Assembly: GCF_001043175.1 (NCBI RefSeq)
Contig: NZ_CP011494.1
Location: forward strand, 1,798,001 to 1,862,000
Direction of reading: 5' to 3'
Source of the DNA: Marinobacter psychrophilus
Lineage (GTDB): Bacteria > Pseudomonadota > Gammaproteobacteria > Pseudomonadales > Oleiphilaceae
DNA length: 64,000 nt
In this document: positions 52,939 through 60,831 of the stretch, piece by piece
How the letters are laid out: each line of letters starts with the position of its first letter
Numbering within the stretch: the first letter of the stretch is position 1
Position numbers and translations under genes: made by a program
Notes under the pieces: model-generated
Told to the model about the DNA's origin: nothing
Seen by the model: only the letters and a program-made list of their open reading frames with translations
The model's database searches: none

Positions 52939-53469
52939 CTACTTAATCAACCGCTGAAGCTCTTTGAAGGCCGTTTTTTTGCAGTGGCGCAGCCACTCAA
53001 ACGCGACCATTTCAACAGTAACGATTTGCGCACCGCCTGCTCTGAGACGGTCGAGGGCGACATCCCGATCGAATTCTTTACGCGACCCTGTAGCATCTGC
53101 TACCACCCAGAGCGAATAGCCGCCATCAATCAGGCTAAGTGCCGTTTGCATCACGCAGACATGGGTTTCGCAGCCGGCAATAACAATATGTGGCCGGCCC
53201 TCGGGTAGAACCTCGATCAGGCCGTCCGAGCAGGCATCAAAGTAATGTTTGGTCAGGGTACGGTGGCAAAGCTCCTTGACCGCTTCCAGATTGGGTCCGA
53301 GCTTTTCTGGCATCTGTTCAGTGGCTAAAACCGGTACGTTCAATAGGGCTGCAATCGTTCCCAGCGTGACACATTGGCTGACCACATCCTGTCCATGAGC
53401 AATTGCTGGTATCAGTTTTTCTTGAATATCGATTAGCAGCAGGGTTGAGTATTCAGATCGCATCAACAT
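52939..53469 (-). CDS. Isochorismatase-family cysteine hydrolase
   Basis: A 176-residue alpha/beta hydrolase of the isochorismatase/YcaC-like family. The Asp-Lys-Cys triad is visible as D14 (LLLIDIQEKL), K74 (TLTKHYFDA) and C105 (IAGCETHVCVM). Such enzymes hydrolyse amides or enol ethers such as nicotinamide, but the substrate here is unknown. AAAGG precedes the ATG at 53469. The gene follows no obvious partner; the cupin gene lies 75 bases downstream in the same direction. Confidence 0.87.
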   Translation of the reverse strand: MLMRSEYSTLLLIDIQEKLIPAIAHGQDVVSQCVTLGTIAALLNVPVLATEQMPEKLGPNLEAVKELCHRTLTKHYFDACSDGLIEVLPEGRPHIVIAGCETHVCVMQTALSLIDGGYSLWVVADATGSRKEFDRDVALDRLRAGGAQIVTVEMVAFEWLRHCKKTAFKELQRLIK

Positions 53470-53605
53470 TTATTATCAGCCTTTAAGTTCTGCTTATATT
53501 CTGAAACGAAACGCGCTGCTTGATAGACATACAAAGAATGACGTTTATCGTACAGACAATTAACGGCGCAAGCTGGAAGTTTTGTGGATTTCGGTTTCAA
53601 GGTGG

Positions 53606-53633
53606 TTGCCAAACGCCGTCAAAACGATTAAAG
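53606..53633 (+). promoter_or_regulatory. Probable promoter of tRNA-Ser
   Basis: TTGCCA (53606-53611), a 16-base spacer and TTAAAG (53628-53633) lie 47 bases before the tRNA. The -10 box is imperfect. Confidence 0.4.
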
Positions 53634-53680
53634 TTTGCGCCCTCGAATCGACGATCATTTTTTGATTCGATACAGTTGTA

Positions 53681-53771
53681 GGAGAGGTGGCCGAGTGGCT
53701 GAAGGCGCACGCCTGGAAAGTGTGTAAACGTTAATAGCGTTTCGAGGGTTCGAATCCCTCTTTCTCCGCCA
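53681..53771 (+). tRNA. tRNA-Ser (anticodon GGA)
   Basis: A 91-base class II tRNA. The acceptor GGAGAGG pairs with TTTCTCC through two G-T pairs. The D-arm has GGCCGAGTGGCTGAAGGC, and the anticodon loop CTGGAAA reads TCC and TCT. A long variable arm follows, then T-arm GAGGG-TTCGAAT-CCCTC, discriminator G and an encoded CCA. A terminator follows five bases later. Confidence 0.97.
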
Positions 53772-53775
53772 ATAT

Positions 53776-53812
53776 AAAACCCTGATTTTCTTCGAGAAGA
53801 TCAGGGTTTTTT
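53776..53812 (+). terminator. Rho-independent terminator of tRNA-Ser
   Basis: A hairpin with arms AAAACCCTGATTTTCT and AGAAGATCAGGGTTTT and a small loop, followed by more T residues, directly behind the tRNA. Confidence 0.9.
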
Positions 53813-53814
53813 CG

Positions 53815-54359
53815 TTTCGGGAATAAAATTGGCAATCGGCGGATGCCGGTCAATAGCATTAGGAAAGATGGCCATCAGTTCTTTAGCTAAACCCGGACCA
53901 CTGATCGGGATGGCTTGCAAAGTGCCAACCCTGACTTCCTCGCTAACGGCCGCTACCAGAACCAGTTAAATGCCAAGACCTGCCTGAACGGCCTGTTTTA
54001 CCGCTTCCGTGCTGCCCAGTTACACGGACACTTCGGGGAAATGGCCGTTGTCGCCAAAAAGGTTGTTAAGAACCGACCGGTGCCGGACTCTGCGACGAGT
54101 AGCGTCATGCCTGCGAGGGTTTCCGAGCCTATCTCGCTAAGCCTGGCGCAGGGATGATCCAGCGGAACGATCACCACCACCAACTCCTGTTACCAGTCAC
54201 GCGCCTCGAAACCGGGTTTGGGGTTCCACCATTCCATAACCGCTATATCCAGTTCGCCGCGGGTCAGTTGGCTGACGATTCCCGGGTTTGTGGCGGCTGT
54301 TTGGAAGTTTCGGTTTTGGACGAGGGTGATAAAACTTTAAGCCAGACCAGATCCAGCAT
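53815..54359 (-). pseudogene. Degraded LysR-type transcriptional regulator
   Basis: Pieces of one LysR protein can be read in order on the minus strand. A start MLDLVWLK (ATG 54359) comes first, then in another frame TNPGIVSQLTRGELDIAVMEWW. Next is VVVIVPLDHPCARLSEIGSETLAGMTLLVAESGTG, then LGSTEAVKQAVQAGLGI and a C-terminal LVAAVSEEVRVGTLQAIPISGPGLAKEL. Breaks include in-frame stops at 54190-54192 and 53966-53968 and a one-base frameshift near 54022. Almost the whole helix-turn-helix domain is lost after the first ten residues. With several independent lesions, this is a true pseudogene rather than a sequencing artefact. Its 3' end runs into the tRNA-Ser terminator. Confidence 0.85.
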
Positions 54360-54450
54360 TCCGCCCAATTCTGTGTGACGGGTGAATTGACCGTGCCCCG
54401 GAGCCTACGGTAATTGCTATTCAACTATTTGTAACCAGATTGTAGTTAAA

Positions 54451-54479
54451 CTGTCTTCTCTCTGACGCCTCTTTGTCAC
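54451..54479 (+). promoter_or_regulatory. Pho-box-like triple repeat
   Basis: Three seven-base units with exact 11-base phasing: CTGTCTT (54451), CTGACGC (54462) and TTGTCAC (54473). PhoB binds CTGTCAT repeats spaced 11 bases apart. A TAACTA -10-like element follows near 54486, the distance expected for a PhoB-activated promoter, ahead of the lipoprotein gene at 54537. Confidence 0.5.
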
Positions 54480-54536
54480 ACTGAATAACTAGCGTTGTCG
54501 AAAGGTGAAATCCGATCGCAAATCAGAGAGGCGTAC

Positions 54537-56423
54537 ATGGAAATCCGCAAATCCATTCTTGCAGCAGCCATTCTTTCAGCCACCATGGGGCTGTCAGCCT
54601 GTGCTGGTAACGTTAGCAATACGGCCAATAGTGCTAAGCCCATTACCGGTAAACAGATTTTCCTGACCGAAATAGGACGCTTTACCAGTACCGATAATAA
54701 ATTTGATGAGAGTGCTGCTGAAATTGTCGCTTATGATCCGGATACCACCCAAGTATTTGTGGTCAATGCCCAGCAAGGCGCGGTGGATGTTTTGGACCTG
54801 AGTGATCCTGTTCATCCTGAGAAAGTGGGAACGATCTTTGCCAGTGCGCATTGGCTTGAAGCTGGGGCTATTAATAGCGTCAGCGTTTCTGACGGTCGGG
54901 TGGCCGTTGCTGTTCAACACAGCACAAAGACATCTGCCGGTCGGGTGCAAATATATGGCTCCGATGACCTGCGTTTTCTCGGGGAAGTGGTCGTGGGCTC
55001 GCTTCCCGATATGTTGACGTTTACGCCCGACGGTCGGCACATACTGGTAGCCAATGAAGGCGAACCCAATCCTGATTATAGCCAGGATCCTGAAGGTTCA
55101 GTGACGATTATCGATGTCCAGAATCCGGCTCAAGCTCAGGCAGTAACGGTAGATTTCAAAGATTTTAACCGGAATGGTCCCCGGGCCTCCGAACTGCCGG
55201 AGCAGGTGCGGATTTTTGGCAACTACGGCAGAACTGAATTGCAGGTGACCGGGTTTGAAAACAGCGAGCCCGCGACACTGACGGTTAAGGATGCCTCTGC
55301 TGTTGATGTTGGCATGTGGATGACCGTCGCTAGTAGTGAAGGTGATCCCTTGCCCTATCGAGTTGCCTCGATTGCTGGCAATACCATCACCTTGACCACC
55401 GAGTTTGACGGTGACACTGAAGCTGGTGACGAAGACACAACACTCAGAGCGTATCTACATGACGGTCAGTCGTCGGTAGCTCAGGATCTTGAGCCGGAAT
55501 ACATCGCGGTATCGCCAGACGGGACGGAAGCCTGGGTGACTCTGCAAGAAAACAACGCCATTGCGGTGATCGATATTCAACAGGCGAAAGTGACGCGAAT
55601 AATCGCCCTGGGTACAAAAAACCATGCCATTCCCGGTAATGAGCTTGATGTGTCAGACAAGGATGATGCAGTCAATATCGCCAACTGGCCGGTTCACGGC
55701 ATGTACATGCCCGATACCATCAAATCTGTGGAAATCAACGGCAAGGTCTACTACCTGACCGCCAATGAAGGCGATGCCCGTGAATACGATGGCTTCGTAG
55801 AGGAAATCCGGTTTGCGGATGCGCCTTTGGCCAATAAGAATGTGTTTCGGCAGGCGGATTTCACTAACGCAGCCGGCATTGGCCGATTACTGACGACTCT
55901 GACTGCAGACACTGATGGCGACGGCGAGCTGGACGAATCGCTGGCCTATGGCGCGCGGAGTTTTAGCATCTGGAGTCGTTCTGGGGATTTGATTGCCGAC
56001 AGCGGCAACGAATTCGAAGTGATTACCGCCAACCTGCTGGGTCCCAATTTTAATAATGACAATGATGAAAACAGTGGCGATAGCCGCAGTGATGCCAAAG
56101 GGCCTGAACCCGAAGCGATTGAAGCTGCGCAGATCAACGGGCACACCTATGCGTTCATCGGGTTGGAGCGTACGGGTGGGGTGATGATTTATGACATCAG
56201 CAACCCCGCCAGCCCAGAATACATTCAATACGTCAATAACCGGAACTTCGATTATCCGATTGAAGACAGTATTGACGATGGCAATGCCCCTGCCTGGGCC
56301 GCCGGAGACCTTGGCCCCGAAAGTATTCTCTTTATCTCTGCTGAAGAGGCTCCGGACGGTCGACCGTTGCTGCTTGTGGCCAACGAAGTGAGTGGCACAA
56401 CGACCATTTACGAAATTCGTTAA
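54537..56423 (+). CDS. Choice-of-anchor I family lipoprotein (beta-propeller)
   Basis: A 628-residue exported protein. The signal peptide ends in a lipobox-like LSAC near residue 22, suggesting membrane anchoring. The body shows repeated propeller blades typical of choice-of-anchor I proteins: DTTQVFVVNAQQGAVDVLDLSDP, TFTPDGRHILVANEGEPN, LEPEYIAVSPDGTEAWVTLQENNAIAVIDI, YYLTANEGDAREYDGFVEE, FIGLERTGGVMIYDISNP and LLLVANEVSGTTTIYEI. An extra stretch of about 80 residues (231-309) interrupts a blade. Some relatives are fused to phosphatase domains, but none is present here. The ATG at 54537 follows AGAGAGG. A Pho-box-like repeat lies upstream. Confidence 0.85.
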   Translation: MEIRKSILAAAILSATMGLSACAGNVSNTANSAKPITGKQIFLTEIGRFTSTDNKFDESAAEIVAYDPDTTQVFVVNAQQGAVDVLDLSDPVHPEKVGTIFASAHWLEAGAINSVSVSDGRVAVAVQHSTKTSAGRVQIYGSDDLRFLGEVVVGSLPDMLTFTPDGRHILVANEGEPNPDYSQDPEGSVTIIDVQNPAQAQAVTVDFKDFNRNGPRASELPEQVRIFGNYGRTELQVTGFENSEPATLTVKDASAVDVGMWMTVASSEGDPLPYRVASIAGNTITLTTEFDGDTEAGDEDTTLRAYLHDGQSSVAQDLEPEYIAVSPDGTEAWVTLQENNAIAVIDIQQAKVTRIIALGTKNHAIPGNELDVSDKDDAVNIANWPVHGMYMPDTIKSVEINGKVYYLTANEGDAREYDGFVEEIRFADAPLANKNVFRQADFTNAAGIGRLLTTLTADTDGDGELDESLAYGARSFSIWSRSGDLIADSGNEFEVITANLLGPNFNNDNDENSGDSRSDAKGPEPEAIEAAQINGHTYAFIGLERTGGVMIYDISNPASPEYIQYVNNRNFDYPIEDSIDDGNAPAWAAGDLGPESILFISAEEAPDGRPLLLVANEVSGTTTIYEIR

Positions 56424-56448
56424 CGCCTGTTCCTGAAGAAAGACAAAT

Positions 56449-56484
56449 CCAGAGTGGCGGTTTTGCCGCCACTCTGGGCTTTTT
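56449..56484 (+). terminator. Terminator after the choice-of-anchor I gene
   Basis: A perfect 12-bp stem CCAGAGTGGCGG / CCGCCACTCTGG with a TTTTG loop, followed by GCTTTTT, 26 bases behind the stop codon. Confidence 0.9.
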
Positions 56485-56510
56485 CCCGTTTATCTCCTTC
56501 CTCGCACTTT

Positions 56511-56528
56511 CCGTCATAAAACTTTCAT
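56511..56528 (+). promoter_or_regulatory. Pho box
   Basis: CCGTCAT-AAAA-CTTTCAT matches the E. coli Pho box (CTGTCAT-A-rich-CTGTCAT) at 12 of 14 repeat positions, with exact 11-base phasing and an A-rich spacer. It lies just after the previous gene's terminator and faces the RNA candidate, the DUF2057 gene and the porin gene. Confidence 0.7.
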
Positions 56529-56569
56529 AAATACTTAATTTCATTGAAATAAGTCACCTGTAGATTAGG

Positions 56570-56660
56570 GACTCAAAGCTGGAGAGGAATTCCAGCTTTG
56601 AGTTGACGCTTACTTTTAGGTGAAGAAACTTTGATGCCGGGGTTGCTCCCGGCTTTTTTA
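56570..56660 (+). ncRNA. Candidate small RNA or structured leader behind the Pho box
   Basis: A perfect 13-bp stem (ACTCAAAGCTGGA 56571-56583 / TCCAGCTTTGAGT 56591-56603, seven-base loop) is followed by a 32-base single-stranded linker. A second hairpin GCCGGG/CCCGGC (56636-56653) with TTTTTT behind it then looks like a Rho-independent terminator. A TAGATT -10-like box at 56561-56566 would start transcription right at the first stem. This layout is what a roughly 90-base small RNA looks like. It could equally be an attenuated leader of the DUF2057-porin unit. Confidence 0.45.
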
Positions 56661-56738
56661 AAAATTTTGACCTTTCGGTTGTCGCTCAGTGCAAAGCGCG
56701 CGCCGGAAAGTTACGAATCTGAACTTCTGGAGTATCCG

Positions 56739-57398
56739 TTGAAAGCCATTGTTGCCCCGTATTTTTTATTGGCCCTGTTTTTTTCTGCCCAGGCTCCTGC
56801 CGAAGTAACGCTGGCATTTGGCCCGTGTTTGCAGGCCTACGTGGTCAACGGCGAAGAAAAAATAGTTCTGCCGGAGAGCTCGCTGACGCTGACCAATGGC
56901 ACCCAGCAGTTGGTTGTGGATTGCACAGCAATGCTTGGCCGTTCCAACGATGATGCGTTCCCCGAGACCGGCGAGGCTTTTATTCTGCTTTTTGAAGCGG
57001 CTGATACCGAGCTGACGCTGTCAGCTCCCCACATTCAAACCCGCCAACAGATGAAAGCCTTTAATCGCCAGAGGAATTTCCGGCTGACCACTGCCGCAGG
57101 AACATCTGTGAATTACCACGTGGAGGTGTTGGAAAAAGAGGGATTTCAGGTGTTCCGGGATTATCCGAAAGAGCTTGAAGCCTTCAACCGCACTTCGTCA
57201 CCCGCGGCTATCCGCATGCAACTGCCGGGCCTGGCTGATGCCGATACCGATACCGATACAGCGGGGCACTCGCCAAAGGCAGGCGGTCAGGGCGCTCAGG
57301 ATCAGGAAACGGTTCGCCAAATGCTGCGCTACTGGTATGTGCAGGCGGACAAGCAAACTCGAAAAGAGTGGAAGAACTGGATCCAATCCAGCAATTAA
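56739..57398 (+). CDS. DUF2057 family exported protein (YccT/CsgI-like)
   Basis: A 219-residue protein with a signal peptide (KAIVAPYFLLALFFSAQAPA). The DUF2057 pattern follows: AEVTLAFGPCLQAYVVNGEEK, SSLTLTNGTQQLVVDCTAML, a central FRDYPKELEAFNR, and the C-terminal QMLRYWYVQADKQTRKEWKNWI. E. coli YccT (CsgI), about the same length, is a periplasmic protein reported to affect curli; the role here is unknown. TTG 56739, seven bases after GGAG, is preferred because it starts directly at the signal peptide. An ATG at 56634 would add 35 odd residues and place a terminator hairpin in the first codons, though AGGTGA lies before it. The porin gene follows 37 bases later. Confidence 0.75.
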   Translation: MKAIVAPYFLLALFFSAQAPAEVTLAFGPCLQAYVVNGEEKIVLPESSLTLTNGTQQLVVDCTAMLGRSNDDAFPETGEAFILLFEAADTELTLSAPHIQTRQQMKAFNRQRNFRLTTAAGTSVNYHVEVLEKEGFQVFRDYPKELEAFNRTSSPAAIRMQLPGLADADTDTDTAGHSPKAGGQGAQDQETVRQMLRYWYVQADKQTRKEWKNWIQSSN

Positions 57399-57435
57399 AA
57401 GCCCATAAAACCAATCGAAACTGGAGTAAAAACCC

Positions 57436-58401
57436 ATGAAGAAGCTTCTTCTGGCTGTTGCTGTGTCCTCTGTAGTGGCAGGTTCTGCCAGCGCTGCAAC
57501 CATTTATGAAAAAGACGGATTTACCTACAAACTGAATGGCGATTTCCAGGTACAGATGCGTCAGGCCATTGGCAACGATGAGCGTGCCGAAGTGGAGTAC
57601 GATGACTTGGAGCTGAAAAACTATGTCAGCTATGACCTGGGCAACAACCTTACGGCTTTTGGTCGCCTGGATTTTGGCTTCAAGGATGCTGCGGAAGATG
57701 ATAAAAATGGCAGTAACCTGGAAGAAGCCTACGTAGGACTGAAGTACAATCTTGTGTCTTTCTCCTTCGGTAAGCAGAACTTCGCCTCCGATGAATTTGG
57801 CATCGAAGAAGCCTATGAAATTAAAACCATCGATGACGACCGCTTTGATGATACCGGTACTGATGGCGATGACACCTTGCGCGTTGATGTTGAGCTAGAC
57901 AATGTGTACATCGCGGTGTCTCACGAGATGGACGCGCGAGACGATGATGATGGCATTGATGGTGAGTACTACGATGTGTTCGTGGCGACCGACATTGCGG
58001 ATCTGACTCTGGCAGCGGCCTATCAGGTGAACAATCCAGCCGGTTCTGCGGATTCACGGGACACCTATGGTGTCAGCGCATCCTACGATTTCGGTTTCAT
58101 GAATCTGGCCGCGGATTACAGCGTGACCGATGACAACAACACCGACTTTGAGACCAAGCATTACAACATTGCGGCAGTCTTTGGCGTTGCCAGCACCACC
58201 GATGTGGCTGTGGGCATGGGCAACAAAGACTCCGATGAAAATGGCTTCAAAGATATCACCGAATGGTACGCCAACGTCACCTACAAGTTCCCGCAGGCCA
58301 AGAACGTCAGTGTCTTTGCCGAGGTTGCTAACAGTGACTTGGAGAAAAATGGCAAAGAAGTGGATATGGGTATGCTGGCCGGTTTGCGCGTGAAGTTCTA
58401 A
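57436..58401 (+). CDS. Gram-negative porin, 16-strand type
   Basis: A 321-residue outer-membrane protein. The signal peptide MKKLLLAVAVSSVVAGSASA comes first, then alternating amphipathic strands. These include FTYKLNGDFQVQMRQAI, NNLTAFGRLDFGFKD, EEAYVGLKYNLVSFSFGKQNFAS, the Gram-negative porin pattern, and a C-terminal strand ending in phenylalanine (LAGLRVKF) for BAM recognition. Several loops are Asp-rich (for example around residues 135-160), so the pore may be acidic. It follows the DUF2057 gene and is probably co-transcribed. The upstream Pho box suggests phosphate-starvation control, as known for several porins. Confidence 0.88.
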   Translation: MKKLLLAVAVSSVVAGSASAATIYEKDGFTYKLNGDFQVQMRQAIGNDERAEVEYDDLELKNYVSYDLGNNLTAFGRLDFGFKDAAEDDKNGSNLEEAYVGLKYNLVSFSFGKQNFASDEFGIEEAYEIKTIDDDRFDDTGTDGDDTLRVDVELDNVYIAVSHEMDARDDDDGIDGEYYDVFVATDIADLTLAAAYQVNNPAGSADSRDTYGVSASYDFGFMNLAADYSVTDDNNTDFETKHYNIAAVFGVASTTDVAVGMGNKDSDENGFKDITEWYANVTYKFPQAKNVSVFAEVANSDLEKNGKEVDMGMLAGLRVKF

Positions 58402-58455
58402 GTTTTACTGAAAGCGCATCGCCTGTTCAGGGCGAGTGGGTGGCAAAGTGAATAC

Positions 58456-58484
58456 AAAAAGCCGGGCAATTGCCCGGCTTTTCT
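58456..58484 (+). terminator. Terminator of the porin unit
   Basis: AAAAGCCGGGCA-ATTG-CCCGGCTTTT forms a hairpin with T residues at the end, 55 bases behind the porin stop. Confidence 0.9.
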
Positions 58485-58615
58485 GCGTTTATGCTTTTGC
58501 ATGTCCCTCGGTTTTCATCAGGTGACAGGGCATCCGAGTAAGATGTCAGGATTTGAACCTGCGCCTCCAGATCTGAATGCAGCTCGAGTACGGAGTCTAG
58601 TCTTTGAGAATGGCA

Positions 58616-59950
58616 TTAAATAGAGATTACGATCAGTACTTTCAAGCCTCCTTTTGACCCATTTGAAAAAGAGGTCTCACCTTCATATCGAGCGACTATC
58701 TCGCGAACGATAGCAAGCCCAAGCCCATGTCCTGGAGTTTGTTCATCGAGCCGTCGCCCTCTTTGACCCAAGTGAACCTGATCATCTTCTAATACGCCAG
58801 CCCCATCATCTGTTACGACAATCAGCGCTAAACCATCGCGCTGTTCTAAAGAGAGCTCAACGCATTCTGCAGACCACTTCCCGGCATTATCGAGCAAATT
58901 TCCCAATATTTCGTTTAGATCATGCTCTTCAATCGGCCAGCGAAATTCCTCGGTGAGCGAAGTGGACAGTTCAAATGACTTTTCGGGGTAAAGTCGGCCC
59001 AGCATCCACAAAAGATCACGGGCTTGCTTGACGGGGAAGGCACTTTTACCAACCTGGGGTCCGGCAAACCGACTGCGCCTCATTTCTGCTTCTAGTTGCC
59101 TGTCAATGTCGCCCAGGCGCGATCCCATTTCATGTCTCAGGCTGTGATCCAGAGGTCGGCTGGTATCTTCAAGAACCTGTCTAACCGCCGCAATGGGCGT
59201 TTTAACGCTGTGAGACAGGTTCGCCAGCGCTTCCCGGGAGCGCTCAAGCCGTTGATCCAGCGAATCAAGCAGTTGATTGAGCTGTTGCACCAGTGGTTGG
59301 AACTCTTCCGGGGCCTCCGCATCGATCCGCGATATTTCGCTGCTCTGTAATCGTTTGAGAGCGGCCTGAAGCGAGACAACGGGGCGCATTGACAGGTTAA
59401 TACCAAACCAGATAATTCCCACAAGCAAAATGATCAGCAAGATCGACACGATCGCCGTCCACGCATGCAGTTCTGCCTGACTGTTTTTCAGTGCTCCCAT
59501 GTCTTCTGAAACGATAACCTTGATAGCAACACCGTTCACAAAAAATGATTTCCGATAAGCGAGAATGTCGGAAGGTGCATTGGCTATTGTCGCATTGTGC
59601 ACTCTGATGCTTTCGTCGCCATCAAATTGCAGCAAGGGATTTAACAGCGGTTGCCAGGCTTGCGGCGATATGACCGTTTGATCTGGGGATTGGATGGCAA
59701 AGGCATGATGAAATACCTTTTCAAAATAGTCACCGGTTTTCAGCATATCTATCTTGCCTTCGGCTTGCCGGATATGGAGCTCCAGGAACGCGACTTCGTC
59801 TTTCAGTCGACTTTCGACGAATTCCCGGGACATTCTCTCCAGAAGTAATCCGTGTACAAACCAGGCGATAGCCATGAGAGCAATGCCCGCGGGTAACAAC
59901 AGGGTCAGAAGCGCTCCTTTTACGGACACCGGCTTTTTAAACAGCGTCAT
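58616..59950 (-). CDS. Sensor histidine kinase, PhoQ-like
   Basis: A 444-residue inner-membrane kinase. It has a first membrane helix (about 12-32), a periplasmic sensor of about 130 residues, a second helix (about 165-187) and a HAMP linker. The H-box is LANLSHSVKTPIAAVRQVLED with the phosphorylated histidine, of the PhoQ type. The ATPase domain has the N-box EILGNLLDNAGKWS, DDGAGVL and GHGLGLAIVREI. Its start overlaps the response-regulator stop by 14 bases, so the two are coupled. Lying next to copper genes, it may sense metal or envelope stress; this is inferred from context. Confidence 0.9.
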   Translation of the reverse strand: MTLFKKPVSVKGALLTLLLPAGIALMAIAWFVHGLLLERMSREFVESRLKDEVAFLELHIRQAEGKIDMLKTGDYFEKVFHHAFAIQSPDQTVISPQAWQPLLNPLLQFDGDESIRVHNATIANAPSDILAYRKSFFVNGVAIKVIVSEDMGALKNSQAELHAWTAIVSILLIILLVGIIWFGINLSMRPVVSLQAALKRLQSSEISRIDAEAPEEFQPLVQQLNQLLDSLDQRLERSREALANLSHSVKTPIAAVRQVLEDTSRPLDHSLRHEMGSRLGDIDRQLEAEMRRSRFAGPQVGKSAFPVKQARDLLWMLGRLYPEKSFELSTSLTEEFRWPIEEHDLNEILGNLLDNAGKWSAECVELSLEQRDGLALIVVTDDGAGVLEDDQVHLGQRGRRLDEQTPGHGLGLAIVREIVARYEGETSFSNGSKGGLKVLIVISI

Positions 59951-60602
59951 CGAACACGTATCCCTGACCACGCCGTGTTGCGATGGTCTCCGTGCCCACT
60001 AATTTTCGCAGGCGCCGGATATAAGCTTCGATGACGTTTTCATTGGGGCTCTCATTAAGATTGTAGAGCTGCTCCATGAGTTGTTCTTTGGAAAAAATGT
60101 GCCCGGGGCGGCTCATCAGACACCGAAGCAGTCGGAATTCTGTGCCGGTTAAACTGTGTTCCGCACCACCGTCGATTTTCAGGCATTGCCGGTTTTCATC
60201 AAGCTCAAAGTGACCCACTTTCAATAAGGAGAGAACCCGCCCTTCGCTGCGGCGCACGATGGCGTTCAGCCTGGCAATCAGTTCTTCAGCCTGAAAGGGT
60301 TTGCCAAGATAATCGTCGGCGCCGGCTTTCAGGCCGCCAACTTTGTCTTGCCAGTCGCCTCGCGCCGTTAGAATCAATACCGCAAAGTTTGCGTTGTCCT
60401 GTCGCCATTTCCGTAACACGTCTAAACCATTTCCGTCGGGCAGCCCGAGATCCAACACAGCTGCCCGGTAGTTTTCCTGCACGCCCAAAAGCATCGCTTC
60501 TTTGGCCGTGCTGGTGACATCGACACTGAAGCCGGCCTTCTCAAGTTGGCTGGCGAGCCCTTCGGCCAACAAACGGTCATCCTCTACTAGCAGCAATCTC
60601 AT
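59937..60602 (-). CDS. OmpR-family response regulator, PhoP-like
   Basis: A 221-residue regulator. The receiver (1-115) has the acidic pair in LLLVEDDRLL, the phospho-accepting aspartate in AAVLDLGLPDGNGLDV, and PhoP-like LTARGDWQDKVGGLKAGADDYLGKPF. The winged-helix DNA-binding domain (about 125-220) has SLTGTEFRLLRCLM, NVIEAYIRRLRKLVG and IATRRGQGYVF. The ATG at 60602 follows AAAGGAACG; the ten-residue upstream extension is rejected. The gene diverges from the cupredoxin gene, with 11-bp-phased CTGAA repeats in the shared region. Confidence 0.93.
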   Translation of the reverse strand: MRLLLVEDDRLLAEGLASQLEKAGFSVDVTSTAKEAMLLGVQENYRAAVLDLGLPDGNGLDVLRKWRQDNANFAVLILTARGDWQDKVGGLKAGADDYLGKPFQAEELIARLNAIVRRSEGRVLSLLKVGHFELDENRQCLKIDGGAEHSLTGTEFRLLRCLMSRPGHIFSKEQLMEQLYNLNESPNENVIEAYIRRLRKLVGTETIATRRGQGYVFDDAV

Positions 60603-60673
60603 TTGTCGTTCCTTTCTATGTGTCACGCCCACTGATGCTTTAAACCAAACCGGCTGATGCAGTGTCCGCTATT

Positions 60674-60730
60674 AACCTGAATTCAGCCTGAACTAAAAAC
60701 ATTTCAGCATTTTCAGAAAGAATTCAGGTT
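60674..60730. promoter_or_regulatory. CTGAA repeat cluster, candidate operator of the two-component system
   Basis: Outer arms AACCTGAATTC (60674-60684) and GAATTCAGGTT (60720-60730) are perfect inverted repeats. On the plus strand CCTGAA occurs at 60676 and 60687, spaced 11 bases. On the minus strand CCTGAA and TCTGAA are again 11 bases apart, with one more CTGAA inside. Direct half-sites spaced 11 bases are the usual target of OmpR/PhoP-type regulators, and the cluster sits between the regulator gene and the copper genes. Confidence 0.55.
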
Positions 60731-60831
60731 GATAAGCGATGGTATCAAGCGCTTTAGCCGAATGCTCACGTTGCCGGATGAACCCAGTGGGTTTTGTACG
60801 CACGCCATGACATATGACAGGAGAAAGTTTG

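Noticed and set aside
58545..58562. Sequence resembling a tRNA T-arm (GCAGGTTCAAATCCTGAC on the minus strand) after the porin terminator
   Set aside because: The stem has only four pairs and no acceptor, anticodon or CCA part could be built around it; a relic or attachment site is possible but unsupported.
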